DNA of 64,000 nt, from the NCBI GenBank assembly GCA_002099365.1, contig MSED01000002.1, positions 186,001-250,000 of the forward strand, written 5' to 3'. This stretch comes from Phialophora verrucosa (lineage: Eukaryota > Ascomycota > Eurotiomycetes > Chaetothyriales > Herpotrichiellaceae). Below are positions 34,011-44,040 of the stretch, one piece after another; the stretch's first letter is position 1; every line of letters begins with the position of its first letter. The position numbers and the translations under genes were made by a program. Under the pieces are notes generated by a model. That model was not told the DNA's origin. It made no database searches and was given only the letters and a program-made list of their open reading frames with translations.

Positions 34011-34913
34011 CTATTCGTCATCTATATCAGTTGAGCAAGTCAGGTCTTTCCACCCTTCCATACCTTTCACCGTGTCCTCGCATTTGCCTTTGATCATTCC
34101 GTATGCGTCCTTCCCCAGCACCAATCTCATCGGTATCTCTCGACCCGAGTCACCGCTAAGGACATCAACAATGACTTTGACGCCCTTCTTGATGTCACCG
34201 GGTTGCTTGTTGTCGTACTCTTTCATCAACTGCTCACCCTTCCGGACAGCGGTACCTTCGTAGTCTGGAATCGTGTTTTGTTTCTTCAGCGAGTTGCCAG
34301 GATTGAGGAACTTGGACCGGAAATAGCCAGGTTCGATCGTGCAGACTTTGATGTTGAAGTCGGCCAACTCGTAGTACAATGTTTCTGACAGGCCGCTCAC
34401 TGCCCATTTCGATGCGCAGTATAGACCGACGCCCGCGTAACCGCGCCAGGCGCCAACGCTGGAAAAGTTGGCAACCACACCTGCCCGTTCCGCTCGCATA
34501 TACGGGACAATTGCGCGAGTCGTGTTCAACAGCCCGAAGACGTTCGTAGCAAATTGTGCTTGAGTCTCCTCCGGCCTTCTCAGGTCAGTATGGGCATTGA
34601 CACAAGAGCGGCCAGGAGAGACCTACGTCAGTTCCTCCAGTCCACCAACCTGGCTGTAGCCAGCATTGTTGATCAGGTAGTCGAACCTGCCATAAATTTT
34701 GTGTGCTTCTGCGGCGGCCCTCTTCAGCTCCTCCAATGGAGCAGTGACATCCCAGGCAATTGTGGTCGCTCCGGCAATCTTGATGGCTTCAAGCTTTCTC
34801 GGGTCACGAGCAGTTGCGATAACACTATCACCCCGGTTCAGCACGCTGAGTGCAAGCTCCTCTCCGAAACCAGACGAACAGCCTGTGATAAACCACACTT
34901 TGGGCACGGCCAT
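34011..34913 (-). CDS. Short-chain dehydrogenase/reductase (classical SDR)
   Basis: Exons in transcription order 34913-34627 and 34575-34011; 283 residues. The nucleotide-binding motif TGCSSGFG is at 10-17, followed by the NNAG motif and the catalytic YCASK tetrad element. SDRs of this type reduce or oxidise alcohol/ketone groups using NAD(P)(H); the substrate is not predictable. The intron 34576-34626 (51 nt) has donor GTAGGT. Using its AAG acceptor gives ELTPEETQAQF, the usual family sequence; an acceptor three bases upstream would give TRPEET instead. The ATG at 34913 is eight residues before the Rossmann strand, so I chose it over the upstream in-frame GTG-type codons. It is convergent with the Zn2Cys6 gene and followed upstream by the acidic-protein gene on the same strand. 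Confidence 0.9.
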
Positions 34914-36036
34914 AATACTCGGATGTGTTTCAATCACGGAGAAGACGAGCCGCCACTGATGGTATATGCTAGAAAGACACACCTCAGCAAAATCCGAAGA
35001 CGAATGATACAGAGATACTATGGTCTGAAGATGGGCACTGGGCCTTTAAATGCTTTTCGCCTCAAAGGCTTCGAGCTGAAAGGTCCCCTTAAAAAAAAAT
35101 CGGACTTTGTGGCAGCCTGCCCAGCCATGACCCTGCTTCTAGGTTTGCATCGGGATAGCATTCAATGAGTCAGCCAGTCTATGCATGAGGGAGACAGCTC
35201 CGCCTCGCGCATTCCGCAACAAACACCGCAGCTTGGCTGGCAGCCTGAAGCACAAGAAGAAGTGGTGCAAGCGGAATAGTGAGGCTCAATCGCATGGAGG
35301 TCCGCGGCGGCGCTGTTGAGCGGGCGCCGCAGATAATGCAGGTCTGGTGGCCGAAATGAGACTGTAGCAGATCTACAGGTCGAACGTCGGCGGTGACAAG
35401 CGACGCGGATTTGAATCAGAATGCCAGGACGTCTCAGCGCGGCCGCTTCGGCCGCGATGCTTGGCTGCGTTCATGAGCAACCAAATGTTATGTCCGATAG
35501 GTAGCTAAAGGATGCTGCTGATTGTTGCTCGTACCTCACGAAGCTGACAACGAGCTATCGGCGCATATCTTCAAAACACATTGACTTTGCTTGATATTCC
35601 CTGGCATCGATCGATGCGATGCAGGAAGTCGGTCCGGCGGTATTGACAGGAGTGCAGAAATGGCAATTGGAAAAGAGCTTGATACTGTATCTACAAGAGA
35701 ACCCGAGCCAAGACAGGGTCGGATAAAGATATGATTTGCAAAATCGGGATGAAGTGGTTCTTAACGCCGTTCGATCGCGAATTGCGCTGCGACCTTGAAG
35801 CCTGCGACAAAAATCATTCATTGCTTGGCCTAGGCGAGGCGTTATATGGAATCAGGATCATAGGACAGCTCAAGCTTATTACAAGGCCTGAGAGAGTATT
35901 AAAGGGTGCGCGAGGTCAGTGCAGCAAATTTCCGTCGCTTAGGTGGGACTCCGCCCTTGTCGCCGAGAAAAATTTTGGTCTCCTATGTCTCTGGCGACTA
36001 TCTGCCGAAGAAGCCACCCACAAGAGTAATCCATAA
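34914..36036. other. Intergenic between SDR and acidic-protein genes
   Basis: It contains the SDR promoter, a T-rich/A-rich run near 35091 and a perfect GC-rich hairpin at 35438-35456. No gene is supported. Confidence 0.5.
35438..35456. repeat. Perfect GC-rich inverted repeat (8-bp arms, 3-nt loop)
   Basis: CGCGGCCG, loop CTT, CGGCCGCG. No coding role is seen. It lies about 525 nt upstream of the SDR start codon and could form a strong hairpin. Confidence 0.8.
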
Positions 36037-36899
36037 CTAGTCCTCGTCGTCGAGGTCCTCAGTCTCAGCCGGGGCGGCAGCGCTCTTGGGCTCAGAGCCC
36101 GAGATGACCTTCGTCTTGACATTGGGTTCGTCCGCTTCCTCCTCCTGATCATCATCTTCCTCCCCTTCCAGATCTTCAGCCTCCTCTTCATCGACCTCTT
36201 CCCCGTTGTCCTCGGTTTGCTTGGTCTTCTTCGTCGCAGGCTCTGCGTCATCTTCGGGGGCCTTGCGCTTCAATTTTGGAGGTGGAGCTATGCAAATGGA
36301 TGGTCAGCGATTGTCTAGCACTCGCGAGAGCTGACGCAGGTCGTCTAGTACGCATCTTACCTTCGGCTGCTGCCTCCCCCTCATCATCCTCGGCTTCAGC
36401 CTCCTCTTCATCCTCCTCTTCGTCGCCTTCCTCGTCCTGCGAATCGTCTTAGCATGAGTTGATTTTTGTGGAGCACACATGTTGATCAAAAAGACGTTGA
36501 ACATGAGTGGGCAGGGAAGCTCACATCTTCGTCCTCATCCGAAATGTATTCCCTAATCAGACGGTCAGCAATGGGGATCAGGCAGAAGAGATTCGACCAA
36601 GCTTGGAGGCGCAAAGGAGTAAGTGGGCAAGTGCATAACAGTGTAAGTCAGGTCAGGAAGAGCACCAATCTGGGACTTGAGCTGCGCACCGAGCAGACGG
36701 CGGCAGCAGCCTTGTGTCCTGGGAGGTATAAAAAGCCGTGCTGTGCCGACCTTGCGGTCCCAGGCAGCCGGAAAAGGTGGTGAGAAAATGGACGGCTCCG
36801 GACTACTCACTCTTCTTCCTCGTCGTCTTCGGGCAAGCTCTGCAGCTCCTCTTCCTCGTCGTCTTCGTCGTCAGCTCGACGCCTCCTGGGTGGCGCCAT
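36037..36899 (-). CDS. Small highly acidic protein (nuclear/chaperone-like), four exons
   Basis: Exons in transcription order 36899-36811, 36552-36525, 36436-36361 and 36287-36037; 147 residues. It starts MAPPRRRRADDEDDEEEE, has several Asp/Glu runs, one Lys/Arg patch (KLKRKAPEDD... TKKTKQ) that could be a nuclear signal, and ends DLDDED. The composition is that of histone-chaperone-like or nucleolar acidic proteins, but no CHZ or NAP motif is visible, so no function is claimed. Each intron has a GT...AG pair (258, 88 and 73 nt) and the phases match; together they restore one uninterrupted acidic frame. Exon 2 is only 28 nt. The first intron is long for this window. Confidence 0.75.
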
Positions 36900-38200
36900 A
36901 GTATTTGGAGTAGCTCAAGTAGATGGAGAGGTTTAGATCAAGACTGGCTTGATGGGAACTTGGAAGGAGGACTAAGGACAGCTAGAAGGAGAGATGGACG
37001 ACCTAGGGAAACAAAGGAGAGGAAGAGGCCGCAAGGACCGTATTCCAGGTAGGGGGTGAGCGGCAGGCGGCTGAGGTTGGGAGACTTGGGGGAGCTGCTG
37101 GCCAAACGTCAGAGCTGGGGCTCAGAATCAGGACCCAGGTCTAAGCTAGTAAGCAACTCAGGGGAGGCAATGGAGCGCAAGAGGCCCTCGGGAGAGGGGG
37201 CATGAGGCGCTCAGGGCAGGACGGATGGGAAAATAGGGTGCCGAAGCGCATCATGACGCAGCAAGACTTGGTCCATCAGTCGTGCAGGCCCCTTGACTAG
37301 GTAGGAGCTTCAGAGTGAGCTCTCCGGAAGGGCTGGTGGAGAGACGAGAGACTCAGCGAGAGAAGAAGTGCGAGACTGGGTGAGCGTGAGGGGCAGCTCA
37401 GCATCCCAGCTCGCCAGGCGTCATGACCGAGCGTGAGAGCTCGGAGGGAAGAGGTTGGGGGGGCAGCTCGCAGCTCGCAGCTCCCTCCAAAGCTTCGATT
37501 TTTGTCATGCTTCAACCGCGCACTTTGACTTGCCAGGAAGCTCGACTGCTTAACCGAAGTTCCTGCCGGCGAGCCCACAGGCCCAGCCTCTCAGAGCGCC
37601 CATCAGCGCCAAGCCAGGCGGGGTCGTCCCCAACCTGAGATGGGAAAAAGATGTTCCTATGCCGAGTGGAGGCGTCGATGACCGTCAGCTGGGAGGCACG
37701 GAGGTCAGGTCAGGCCCCATCACATTCCAACTGCTTTCAAGCGTGCAATGTCAAATGTTTCTATCCCTTGCTCCTATGCCGGCCAATTCCGAGTTCGTCT
37801 GAGGTCGGAGTAATTTGAGAACGAGTCGGAATTGATATCCGCTTTGATTGAGCAAGACTCCCCTTCTGTGAGCTCAGCTAACGCGCGTTCAAGACACTTG
37901 GCCCCCAGCAATTTGCACACCGTGTATGATTTCGGAAGCACACCCAGTCGTCTAAGTACATTCCAGTTCTGCGAGGGCCGGCGACACCGGTCACCCGTCT
38001 TTCCGCTCGCCAGCCTGCTCCGTACATCCTAAACTGTCCCCTTCAGCCTTCAGCTGCACACTGAGACTTCCACGGCATTTTCTGTGAGACAATATCGACA
38101 ATGGCACCCTCCAAATCAGTCGCCTGCCTTCCAAAGGTGTCACTGTACTACCGCTCGGAGAATTTCTGCTGTAGCTGTGTGCGCCTGCGGGCGTCGACCA
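36900..38200. other. Intergenic, promoter of acidic-protein gene and downstream of DUF6594 gene
   Basis: The left part is purine-rich on the plus strand, as expected for a leader of a minus-strand gene. A 7-bp GCAGCTC repeat lies at 37463-37483. No gene seen. Confidence 0.5.
37463..37483. repeat. 7-bp tandem repeat GCAGCTC, three copies
   Basis: Three perfect consecutive copies in a GC-rich stretch. Confidence 0.85.
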
Positions 38201-39085
38201 TCAATTACCCATCACATTTGCCGATCCCACAAACACGACGAGCACTGCTGCGAATGCTGTCGTGGACATGAAGACGTCGGCTCGCCTCTGAGCAATTATA
38301 TTCATCAAAAACGAGAATACCAAGCTCATCATGCTGATGGCAACCAGCCGTGCCGCCATGCTCTTGACACTGAAGAGCACCAGGATTGACGAGGCTGGTA
38401 TGACGGCTGACAACAGCATGCATATGGCGTTCCCAACATGCACCAAAGTCTCCGGGCGATACTCCCATGTCCGCTCGAACGCCTTTTCCGCCATTGACCG
38501 GTGAAGCTTGTAGCCTACGAGCCGGTGGTAGAATGGCACAACCTTCTCGCTGAGGAAGTTGGCTAGTGCATCTTTGCTTCCAATGTTGTCGTCCAGAGTC
38601 AACATGTCTGCTTCGATGCTCGAGTCGCAGAATATGCCAGCTTCCACGCCATACAAAAATTGATCGCCACCACTTTCTTCGTCATACCATTGCCTGCGGA
38701 GCTCAAGGTTGTCTTTCCGGGGTCGATGCAGCGAATTGATTCTTGCTGTCCGCAGCAATGCTTGATCTACTCCACTGTCAGTCGATCTATTTTGGCCACT
38801 AGTTCTGACACAATGCCTCCTACAATATTGGTCCAGCAGCGTCCTTGACCGCTCAAAAATTCGACGTATATCCTCCTCGGACATGTTCTCAGGACGGTCA
38901 ATCCAGATCCGGTCGAAGCTGTTCAACTCTGGCATGGCCCTGACTTCATGTATCACCGCCTCCAGATGCTGTAATTCAGCCTGCATATGCAGAATGTTCT
39001 CGACGTTCAGACTGGAGAATCTTCTGAAGGCCTCGATATTGTGGTTGTTAGCCATCATCGCAGCCAACGCCCCGTAACCGGTCAT
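38201..39085 (-). CDS. DUF6594 domain membrane protein (N-terminus uncertain)
   Basis: 294 residues from the first ATG of the frame (39085). The N-terminal part (GYGALAAMM... FRRFSSLNVENILHMQAELQ) and the three closely spaced C-terminal membrane helices (AICMLLSAVIPASSILVLF, LVAISMMSLVFSFLMNII, AFAAVLVVFVG) match fungal DUF6594 proteins, whose function is unknown. The frame stays open about 60 codons upstream without an ATG, so a 5' exon may be missing. It precedes two retropepsin-like genes on the opposite strand. Confidence 0.75.
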   Translation of the reverse strand: MTGYGALAAMMANNHNIEAFRRFSSLNVENILHMQAELQHLEAVIHEVRAMPELNSFDRIWIDRPENMSEEDIRRIFERSRTLLDQYCRRHCVRTSGQNRSTDSGVDQALLRTARINSLHRPRKDNLELRRQWYDEESGGDQFLYGVEAGIFCDSSIEADMLTLDDNIGSKDALANFLSEKVVPFYHRLVGYKLHRSMAEKAFERTWEYRPETLVHVGNAICMLLSAVIPASSILVLFSVKSMAARLVAISMMSLVFSFLMNIIAQRRADVFMSTTAFAAVLVVFVGSANVMGN

Positions 39086-40283
39086 CTTGCCGCTAAATGC
39101 TTTCAGCGGCTGCTTGAATGTGGAAATGGAGGAGCCAGGGGTATGCCTTTCGGGGAGGACACAGGCGGATGTCTGCTTATAATGCGGATTCACAGACAAC
39201 TTGTCCAACGCACCGCCACGCTTCAGCAGTGGGGCGTGGTGAGCTGCACCTGCGTCGCTGCCCAAAGAAAATGGCGGCCTCTGAAAGGCTCAGCTTCAAT
39301 CACTTCACCGACGGGGAGCTCCCAGTGAAATGCGTATGGACAACGCAACTTCTCGGGACCTCTCATTCGATCATTTCACCCGCAATGCATTTAGCCCATG
39401 GATGCCTGCTTCTCGATATGGAGAGCGTATGGACGTTTCACCTTGCCAGTCCTAGAGTACAGGTCGGCGCTGAAGCACGTGCTATCCAAGTGAGCATGCA
39501 CATGAGGTCCACCGAATGCTGAATATCCCTTATCTATGTCACTTTAACAATAGCAAAAGAGATGCTTGTTACTGGAGAAGTGGTCTATTTACTACCTCCC
39601 GAGACAGTGTTTTTACTGGAAACATTGCCTTTCGCGGGTCTGACAGAGTCTCGGACCTCTTCAAGATGGCACTCAAGATCTCGGCCTGCAAGTTCCCTTC
39701 CCGAGGTGGTCTCGAAATAGTTACTGGCTCTCTTGAGGGCTGTTAGTTTTGGGACTGTGGTGTCACTGTTGCAGAAGACATATTTTCTGCTGTGGTACTG
39801 ACCCACGGTGTTGGGAGGTGTTTCTAAGCCGTCCGAATCTGTTCGCGCTTAGACACCGAAGCCAGATATCTATCCACAGGATTCAAAATGTCTCAAGCAG
39901 GAGGAGGGTAGCAGCTGCAGCGCCTGTATAGGAGGGAAGAGTTCTCACCTTGTTGGGAGGAGTTTGTCACATATGCAGCTCGCCCGAAGGACGGCCCCGT
40001 CCTTGTGCGACGACTCAATCCGAGCAGAGACCATACCACGCTTAAAAGACGTTGATAGCTTCCTCGTCTTGTTTATAGCAGAGCCATCGAATCTGGCTGT
40101 TGGTCTTACTCACGGCGAAGTATTGTTGTGCCTGGAACTGTTCCGGTAACGTTGACGCGTGACTCCAAGTTGAGGTTCTTTCGCAACTACCTCAAGGAGC
40201 CCCAGCAACGTCTGAGCTTCGGGTGAGAGGGAGATCTCAAGACTTGTCTGCGTCATCATTGACACTGACCTTTTGCAGAAACA
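39086..40283. other. Divergent region between DUF6594 and retropepsin-like genes
   Basis: It contains the open but ATG-less extension of the DUF6594 frame and, at 40223-40278, a leader intron of the retropepsin-like gene. No independent gene seen. Confidence 0.5.
40223..40278 (+). other. Leader (5' UTR) intron of the retropepsin-like gene
   Basis: 56 nt: donor GTGAGA, branch-like CACTGAC and acceptor TTTTGCAG, ending five bases before the ATG at 40284. Joining the flanks leaves an in-frame TGA before the ATG, so the upstream exon is untranslated. Confidence 0.6.
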
Positions 40284-40931
40284 ATGGCGACATCTAGTCT
40301 AAGGAAGGCCTCCTCGAGCCATCAGTCCTCTCCCTTCTCACATGTCTCGCGGTCGCAAACGAGGACGACGATATCTTCTCATGATGTGCGCCAGCAACCT
40401 AAGAGCGTTAGTTCGGCTCAGCGAGAAAATGAAGCGTCGATCAGACCGCCACAACCTCTCAAACAGCAGTATCTTGGGCCTACTGGCGTGATGGAGGGAA
40501 ACAGCAAACCCCTCAATATTTTCGTGTCATTGATGTTCATCCACCTGCGACCGTACTCGCCTTACAAGACGCCCGCCTTCCCATCATCCACCACGCCGAG
40601 ACGAGTACTCTTGGACACTGGGGCGGATTTCAACCTCATCTCACATGGAGCTCACTCTGAGCTCGATTTGAGCAAACAACCATACCACGGCCGAGTACGA
40701 TCCATTGGGGGGTTCACTGATCTCAAAAGTGCTGTTATCCTGCAGTGGCATTTCCGAAGCGACACCTCCGAAACCAGCCAGCCCCTGAACCTTTATCGTG
40801 CCTCCTTCTATGTTTTGCCTCCGGAGTCTGACGCGAAGTTCGACTGCATCCTTGGCCGACCATGGATCGAAGATCACTGGGCTGAATTCATTGCCTTGGT
40901 CGAACTCAACAGAAAAAGGGACCTGGCCTAA
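40284..40931 (+). CDS. Retropepsin-like aspartic protease domain protein
   Basis: 215 residues. After a Ser-rich, disordered 75-residue N-terminus comes a single pepsin-lobe-like domain: RRVLLDTGADFNLIS with the catalytic triplet D111-T-G, a middle beta segment (VILQWHF, about 151) and the closing FDCILGRPW (187-194), matching the hydrophobic-hydrophobic-Gly motif of retropepsins. Such one-lobe proteases work as homodimers. It is not part of a retroelement: there is no integrase, reverse transcriptase or LTR nearby, and a leader intron suggests a normal host gene. Similar DTG-containing domains occur in many fungal proteins of unknown role. A related gene lacking the aspartate follows 622 bp downstream. 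Confidence 0.75.
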   Translation: MATSSLRKASSSHQSSPFSHVSRSQTRTTISSHDVRQQPKSVSSAQRENEASIRPPQPLKQQYLGPTGVMEGNSKPLNIFVSLMFIHLRPYSPYKTPAFPSSTTPRRVLLDTGADFNLISHGAHSELDLSKQPYHGRVRSIGGFTDLKSAVILQWHFRSDTSETSQPLNLYRASFYVLPPESDAKFDCILGRPWIEDHWAEFIALVELNRKRDLA

Positions 40932-41553
40932 GAAATAATCAAACAGCTTTGGTGGTTGCAGTTGAAGTGTTTGGTGGTTGCATTGCCGCTTTCTTGTGAC
41001 AGCGGATCGCGCTCCTCAGAGGAAAAGCAAACCAACCGGAAGGAATCGGCGCCTGTGCACTCTTATGAAAAGCTTTTGGTTTCGAATGTACGACTAGTGA
41101 TGGGACACAGAGCATCATACTATGTGGGCGGCGGCGTTGTTGCTGGGGCTTGCAGCAGTGAAGGCTGTATTACACAATCCGAACAAGAATCTGGATTCAG
41201 ACCACGCACGGCGTTCGAGTGGTCGGCTCCCGAGGACCGGAATGTTACACAGCCAGGGCTTGGAGGTTCGAAGTCGCCATCATGGCTCGAGGACGGTAGA
41301 CGAGGGTAATTTGTACGAAGACGGTCAACTGGACATAGCCGGAGGAGATGACAGCGGCTCCGAGGATAGAATCTGGGATTTGTACCTCGAGCGATCTTGT
41401 TCAACCTAACTGTCAACAGCTGCTTGTGATGTCTCCTGGAGCTCTGTACTCAAGTGACAAATTCGTCCCTCGTGGTCACGCTCGTCCATCCCAGGTGACC
41501 AGCGAGCCGGACGGCAACAGAATGTCAGCTCTGCGAACCTGAGCTCGACAAGG
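40932..41553. other. Spacer between the two retropepsin-like genes
   Basis: It contains a 95-codon ATG frame at 41122-41409 with a hydrophobic start (MWAAALLLGLAAVKAVL) but no further support. It could be a 5' exon of the next gene or chance. Confidence 0.4.
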
Positions 41554-42495
41554 ATGTATCTTCCAAGCAAGCTCCCATCTACAGGCCTCTGCAGATATAT
41601 GAAGGGGACAAATCCCTCCAGTACCATCCTGCCAGCACATGCGGATTTGAATCTGGGCTTGGGCACACAAGATTTGTCCAAGCTGCCCCTCAGGATTTCG
41701 ATTGTTGGTTCGTTTGCCCTGTTCTCGCCTCACTGCCCTGTCGGTGTACGCCTTGTCGAGGAATGGCGGCAGGGCACAATCGGCCGATCGCGAATCCTCA
41801 CATGCAAGACAACCGTCAGCTCGAGTCTTCATATCGTTCATGGCAGAATCGTCGTCCTCAACTCTTCCACCATTCCACCCGAGCTCTCCCAATGGTACTC
41901 TCCGCCCCTTGAAGGCTTTGCATTAACGCGAGTACTTCACACACTAGACCGGCCATCCTTGCTGACGTTTGGCGAACAGGCTTCGAACACGACGGTGTGC
42001 ATATTCGTCATTGCCGACGGGCAAGAGCAACCTGTCAAGCTCGCCAATGCACTCCACGGCTGCGGATTGTCGAAAAGCATCATCTCGAGAAGCAAAGCCA
42101 CGGCCAGTCGCGGTGTCATTCGGTCGAGCCCACCAACCAAGATCACCGATCACGCCGGCTCGACGTACAGTTCGACCTCGACGATCTCTCTGCGGTGGTA
42201 CTACGACGGTGGGACGCAGACATTTCCCGAGACGTTCTACATCGCCGATGCCGCCTCCAAGGACCCTCCTTGGGACGCCATCCTCTGCAACGCCGCCGAA
42301 TCACCGTCCTCTGCCCTGGTTCCACAAGCTAACACCATTTTGAGAGCACCGGGTGGGGCAGACAGTCAACGCGAGAAAGAGCGCAAGGAACGTGAAGAGC
42401 TGAACCGCAAGAAGTACGAGAGGGAGAGGCGAGAACAGGCCGATAGGATCAGGGAAGCGTTCGCGTCGAAGCAGGCCCGGGCCAAGCGTGGCTGA
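41554..42495 (+). CDS. Retropepsin-like fold protein lacking the catalytic Asp, with coiled-coil tail
   Basis: 313 residues from the ATG at 41554; the true start is uncertain. The middle aligns by eye with the neighbouring retropepsin-like protein: HGCGLSKSIIS (168-178) takes the place of LLDTGADFNLIS, so the Asp is replaced by Gly (about 169). ISLRWYY (211) matches VILQWHF, ETFYI (226) matches ASFYV, and WDAILC (240-245) matches FDCILG. Spacings differ by only a few residues. It therefore looks like a divergent paralogue that has lost protease activity. The last ~50 residues (REKERKEREELNRKKYERER) are a charged coiled coil. Another frame is also open over 41503-41910, so the first ~50 residues could be misassigned. 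Confidence 0.6.
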   Translation: MYLPSKLPSTGLCRYMKGTNPSSTILPAHADLNLGLGTQDLSKLPLRISIVGSFALFSPHCPVGVRLVEEWRQGTIGRSRILTCKTTVSSSLHIVHGRIVVLNSSTIPPELSQWYSPPLEGFALTRVLHTLDRPSLLTFGEQASNTTVCIFVIADGQEQPVKLANALHGCGLSKSIISRSKATASRGVIRSSPPTKITDHAGSTYSSTSTISLRWYYDGGTQTFPETFYIADAASKDPPWDAILCNAAESPSSALVPQANTILRAPGGADSQREKERKEREELNRKKYERERREQADRIREAFASKQARAKRG

Positions 42496-43143
42496 CGCTA
42501 GCTGTCCCTTGTCGGTCACTGGGGGATATGGCATACGTTCCACCTCACGACGTTAGCAATTAGGCAGAGCTGATATATGCGAGATATTGTCAGTTTGTGA
42601 GTTGGTTGTCATGGACAAGCGGTTCGTGACTGCTGAGGGGATGAGAGGGTGATGATCGGTATGACATGATGGATGATTCTATGATTCAAGGACCCGCGAT
42701 CGAGCGGCTTAGGATTTTTAACATTATTGGCAATTAGACCCAGCACCTCATGCCTCCATATTTCAGGCAATGAAAGATGGGGAGTGAGAATATAGCGGCC
42801 GCCGGTCGAAGTCGTTCTTGTCATGAGAGGTGTTCGCGCCGCGAAACAGAGCAGGGGCCGGTATGCGATATATGGCGATCTCGTAGCGCGTACATTCGGC
42901 TCTGTTGCATTGCCTTTGGAACTACGGATCAAGGGATTGAAGTGACAGTGCAACGATCATATTGCAGAGTCATTATATTATGACATATGAATAGACCTCC
43001 AATCTCTGGCATGCCCTCCAGGGACATGTCGTTCATGAGCCTCTGCTCCTGCCGCTGCCGCTGCCGCTGAGTTTCAACCGCCACAAAACTAACGCCTTCC
43101 CGTCGCTTATCTGTTCCTGTCTTCAGTGACATACATTACAACC
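42496..43143. other. Intergenic between converging genes
   Basis: Short domain-free open frames only, and a GCCGCT repeat at 43051-43068. No gene seen. Confidence 0.5.
43051..43068. repeat. GCCGCT hexanucleotide, three copies
   Basis: Three perfect copies just beyond the 3' end of the minus-strand SDR gene. Confidence 0.8.
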
Positions 43144-44040
43144 TCAAGCAAGCCCTCCATTGACCCTGATGGTCTGGCCACTGACCCAGCTGGCGCCGTC
43201 ACCAACAAGATACGAAATCGCCCCGGCGATCTCTTCCGGCTTCCCGATTCTATTTCCCGGGTGGAAACTCGCAATCGTATCCAACACCTTCTGCGGCTTT
43301 CCCTCGAGGAACAACTCGGTCGCAGTGGGACCCGGTGCAATGGCATTGACGCGGATGCCCTTCTTGGCGAGGAGATCCTTGGAGAGGAGACGCGTGAGCT
43401 GTTCGATGGCGCCCTTTGTCGCGCAGTAGAGCGTGTATGGACCGGTCACGGACGTGGCGTGGCATTGAGTGGTCGAGATGAGCACGATGGAGCTCCCCGG
43501 TGCCATGTAGGGCAGGGCCTTTTGGACCAAGAAGAACGGGCCCTTCACATTGAGGTTGAACGTGCGGTCGTAGTCCTCTTCCGTGCAGGACTCGATGTCT
43601 TTCATGGGGAGGATGCCCGCGTTGGGAATCAGGATGTCGATCTTGCCGAATTTTTCGACGCTGGCCTTGACCAGCTTCTCCACGCCACTGATGGAGCCCG
43701 CGTCGGCTTGGACCGCGTAGGCATTGTCGGCGCCGACCTGGGAGATGAGCTTCTCGGCGGCGGCGGTGTCGCGACCGTAGTTGACGACAACTTTGGCTCC
43801 CAGGCTGACGAGGAGAGTTGCCGTGGCGGCGCCAATACCCTTGGTCCCACCGGTGATGACGGCAACCTTGCCAGAGAGTGGCGCGCTAGACATTTTGGCG
43901 GGTATGATGCTGGTGACGGGTTGGCTTGAGGGTGTTGTTGGTGTAACTACTGCTGACTGTTGTGATGTAGTTGCTTTCTGTGGTGGTGAAGATGTCTTGG
44001 TAGACTTGTGCCGTGAGACTATTGCCTTGAACTGTTTCAT
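43144..44040 (-). CDS. SDR, 3-oxoacyl-reductase/hydroxynaphthalene-reductase-like
   Basis: 298 residues, no intron. The NAD(P)-binding TGGTKGIG is at 63-70, IPNAG at about 138-142, a Ser at 189 and the YCATK catalytic element (Tyr205, Lys209). The C-terminus GQTIRVNGGLA is typical of classical FabG-like SDRs. Fungal members reduce polyketide, naphthol or small-carbonyl substrates with NADPH; no substrate can be assigned. The first 49 residues (MKQFKAIVSRHKSTKTSS then Ser/Thr/Pro-rich) precede the fold and resemble a mitochondrial presequence; an internal Met at 50 would give the usual ~249-residue core. A TATA-like element lies about 54 nt upstream of the ATG. Confidence 0.9.
   Translation of the reverse strand: MKQFKAIVSRHKSTKTSSPPQKATTSQQSAVVTPTTPSSQPVTSIIPAKMSSAPLSGKVAVITGGTKGIGAATATLLVSLGAKVVVNYGRDTAAAEKLISQVGADNAYAVQADAGSISGVEKLVKASVEKFGKIDILIPNAGILPMKDIESCTEEDYDRTFNLNVKGPFFLVQKALPYMAPGSSIVLISTTQCHATSVTGPYTLYCATKGAIEQLTRLLSKDLLAKKGIRVNAIAPGPTATELFLEGKPQKVLDTIASFHPGNRIGKPEEIAGAISYLVGDGASWVSGQTIRVNGGLA

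Noticed and set aside
35408..35420. Reverse B-box-like GGATTTGAATC
   Set aside because: The flanking bases do not form a T stem and no acceptor stem is found.
41122..41409. 95-residue small secreted protein candidate
   Set aside because: Only the hydrophobic N-terminus speaks for it; the rest is unremarkable and all frames are open there. Kept as a note in the spacer entry.
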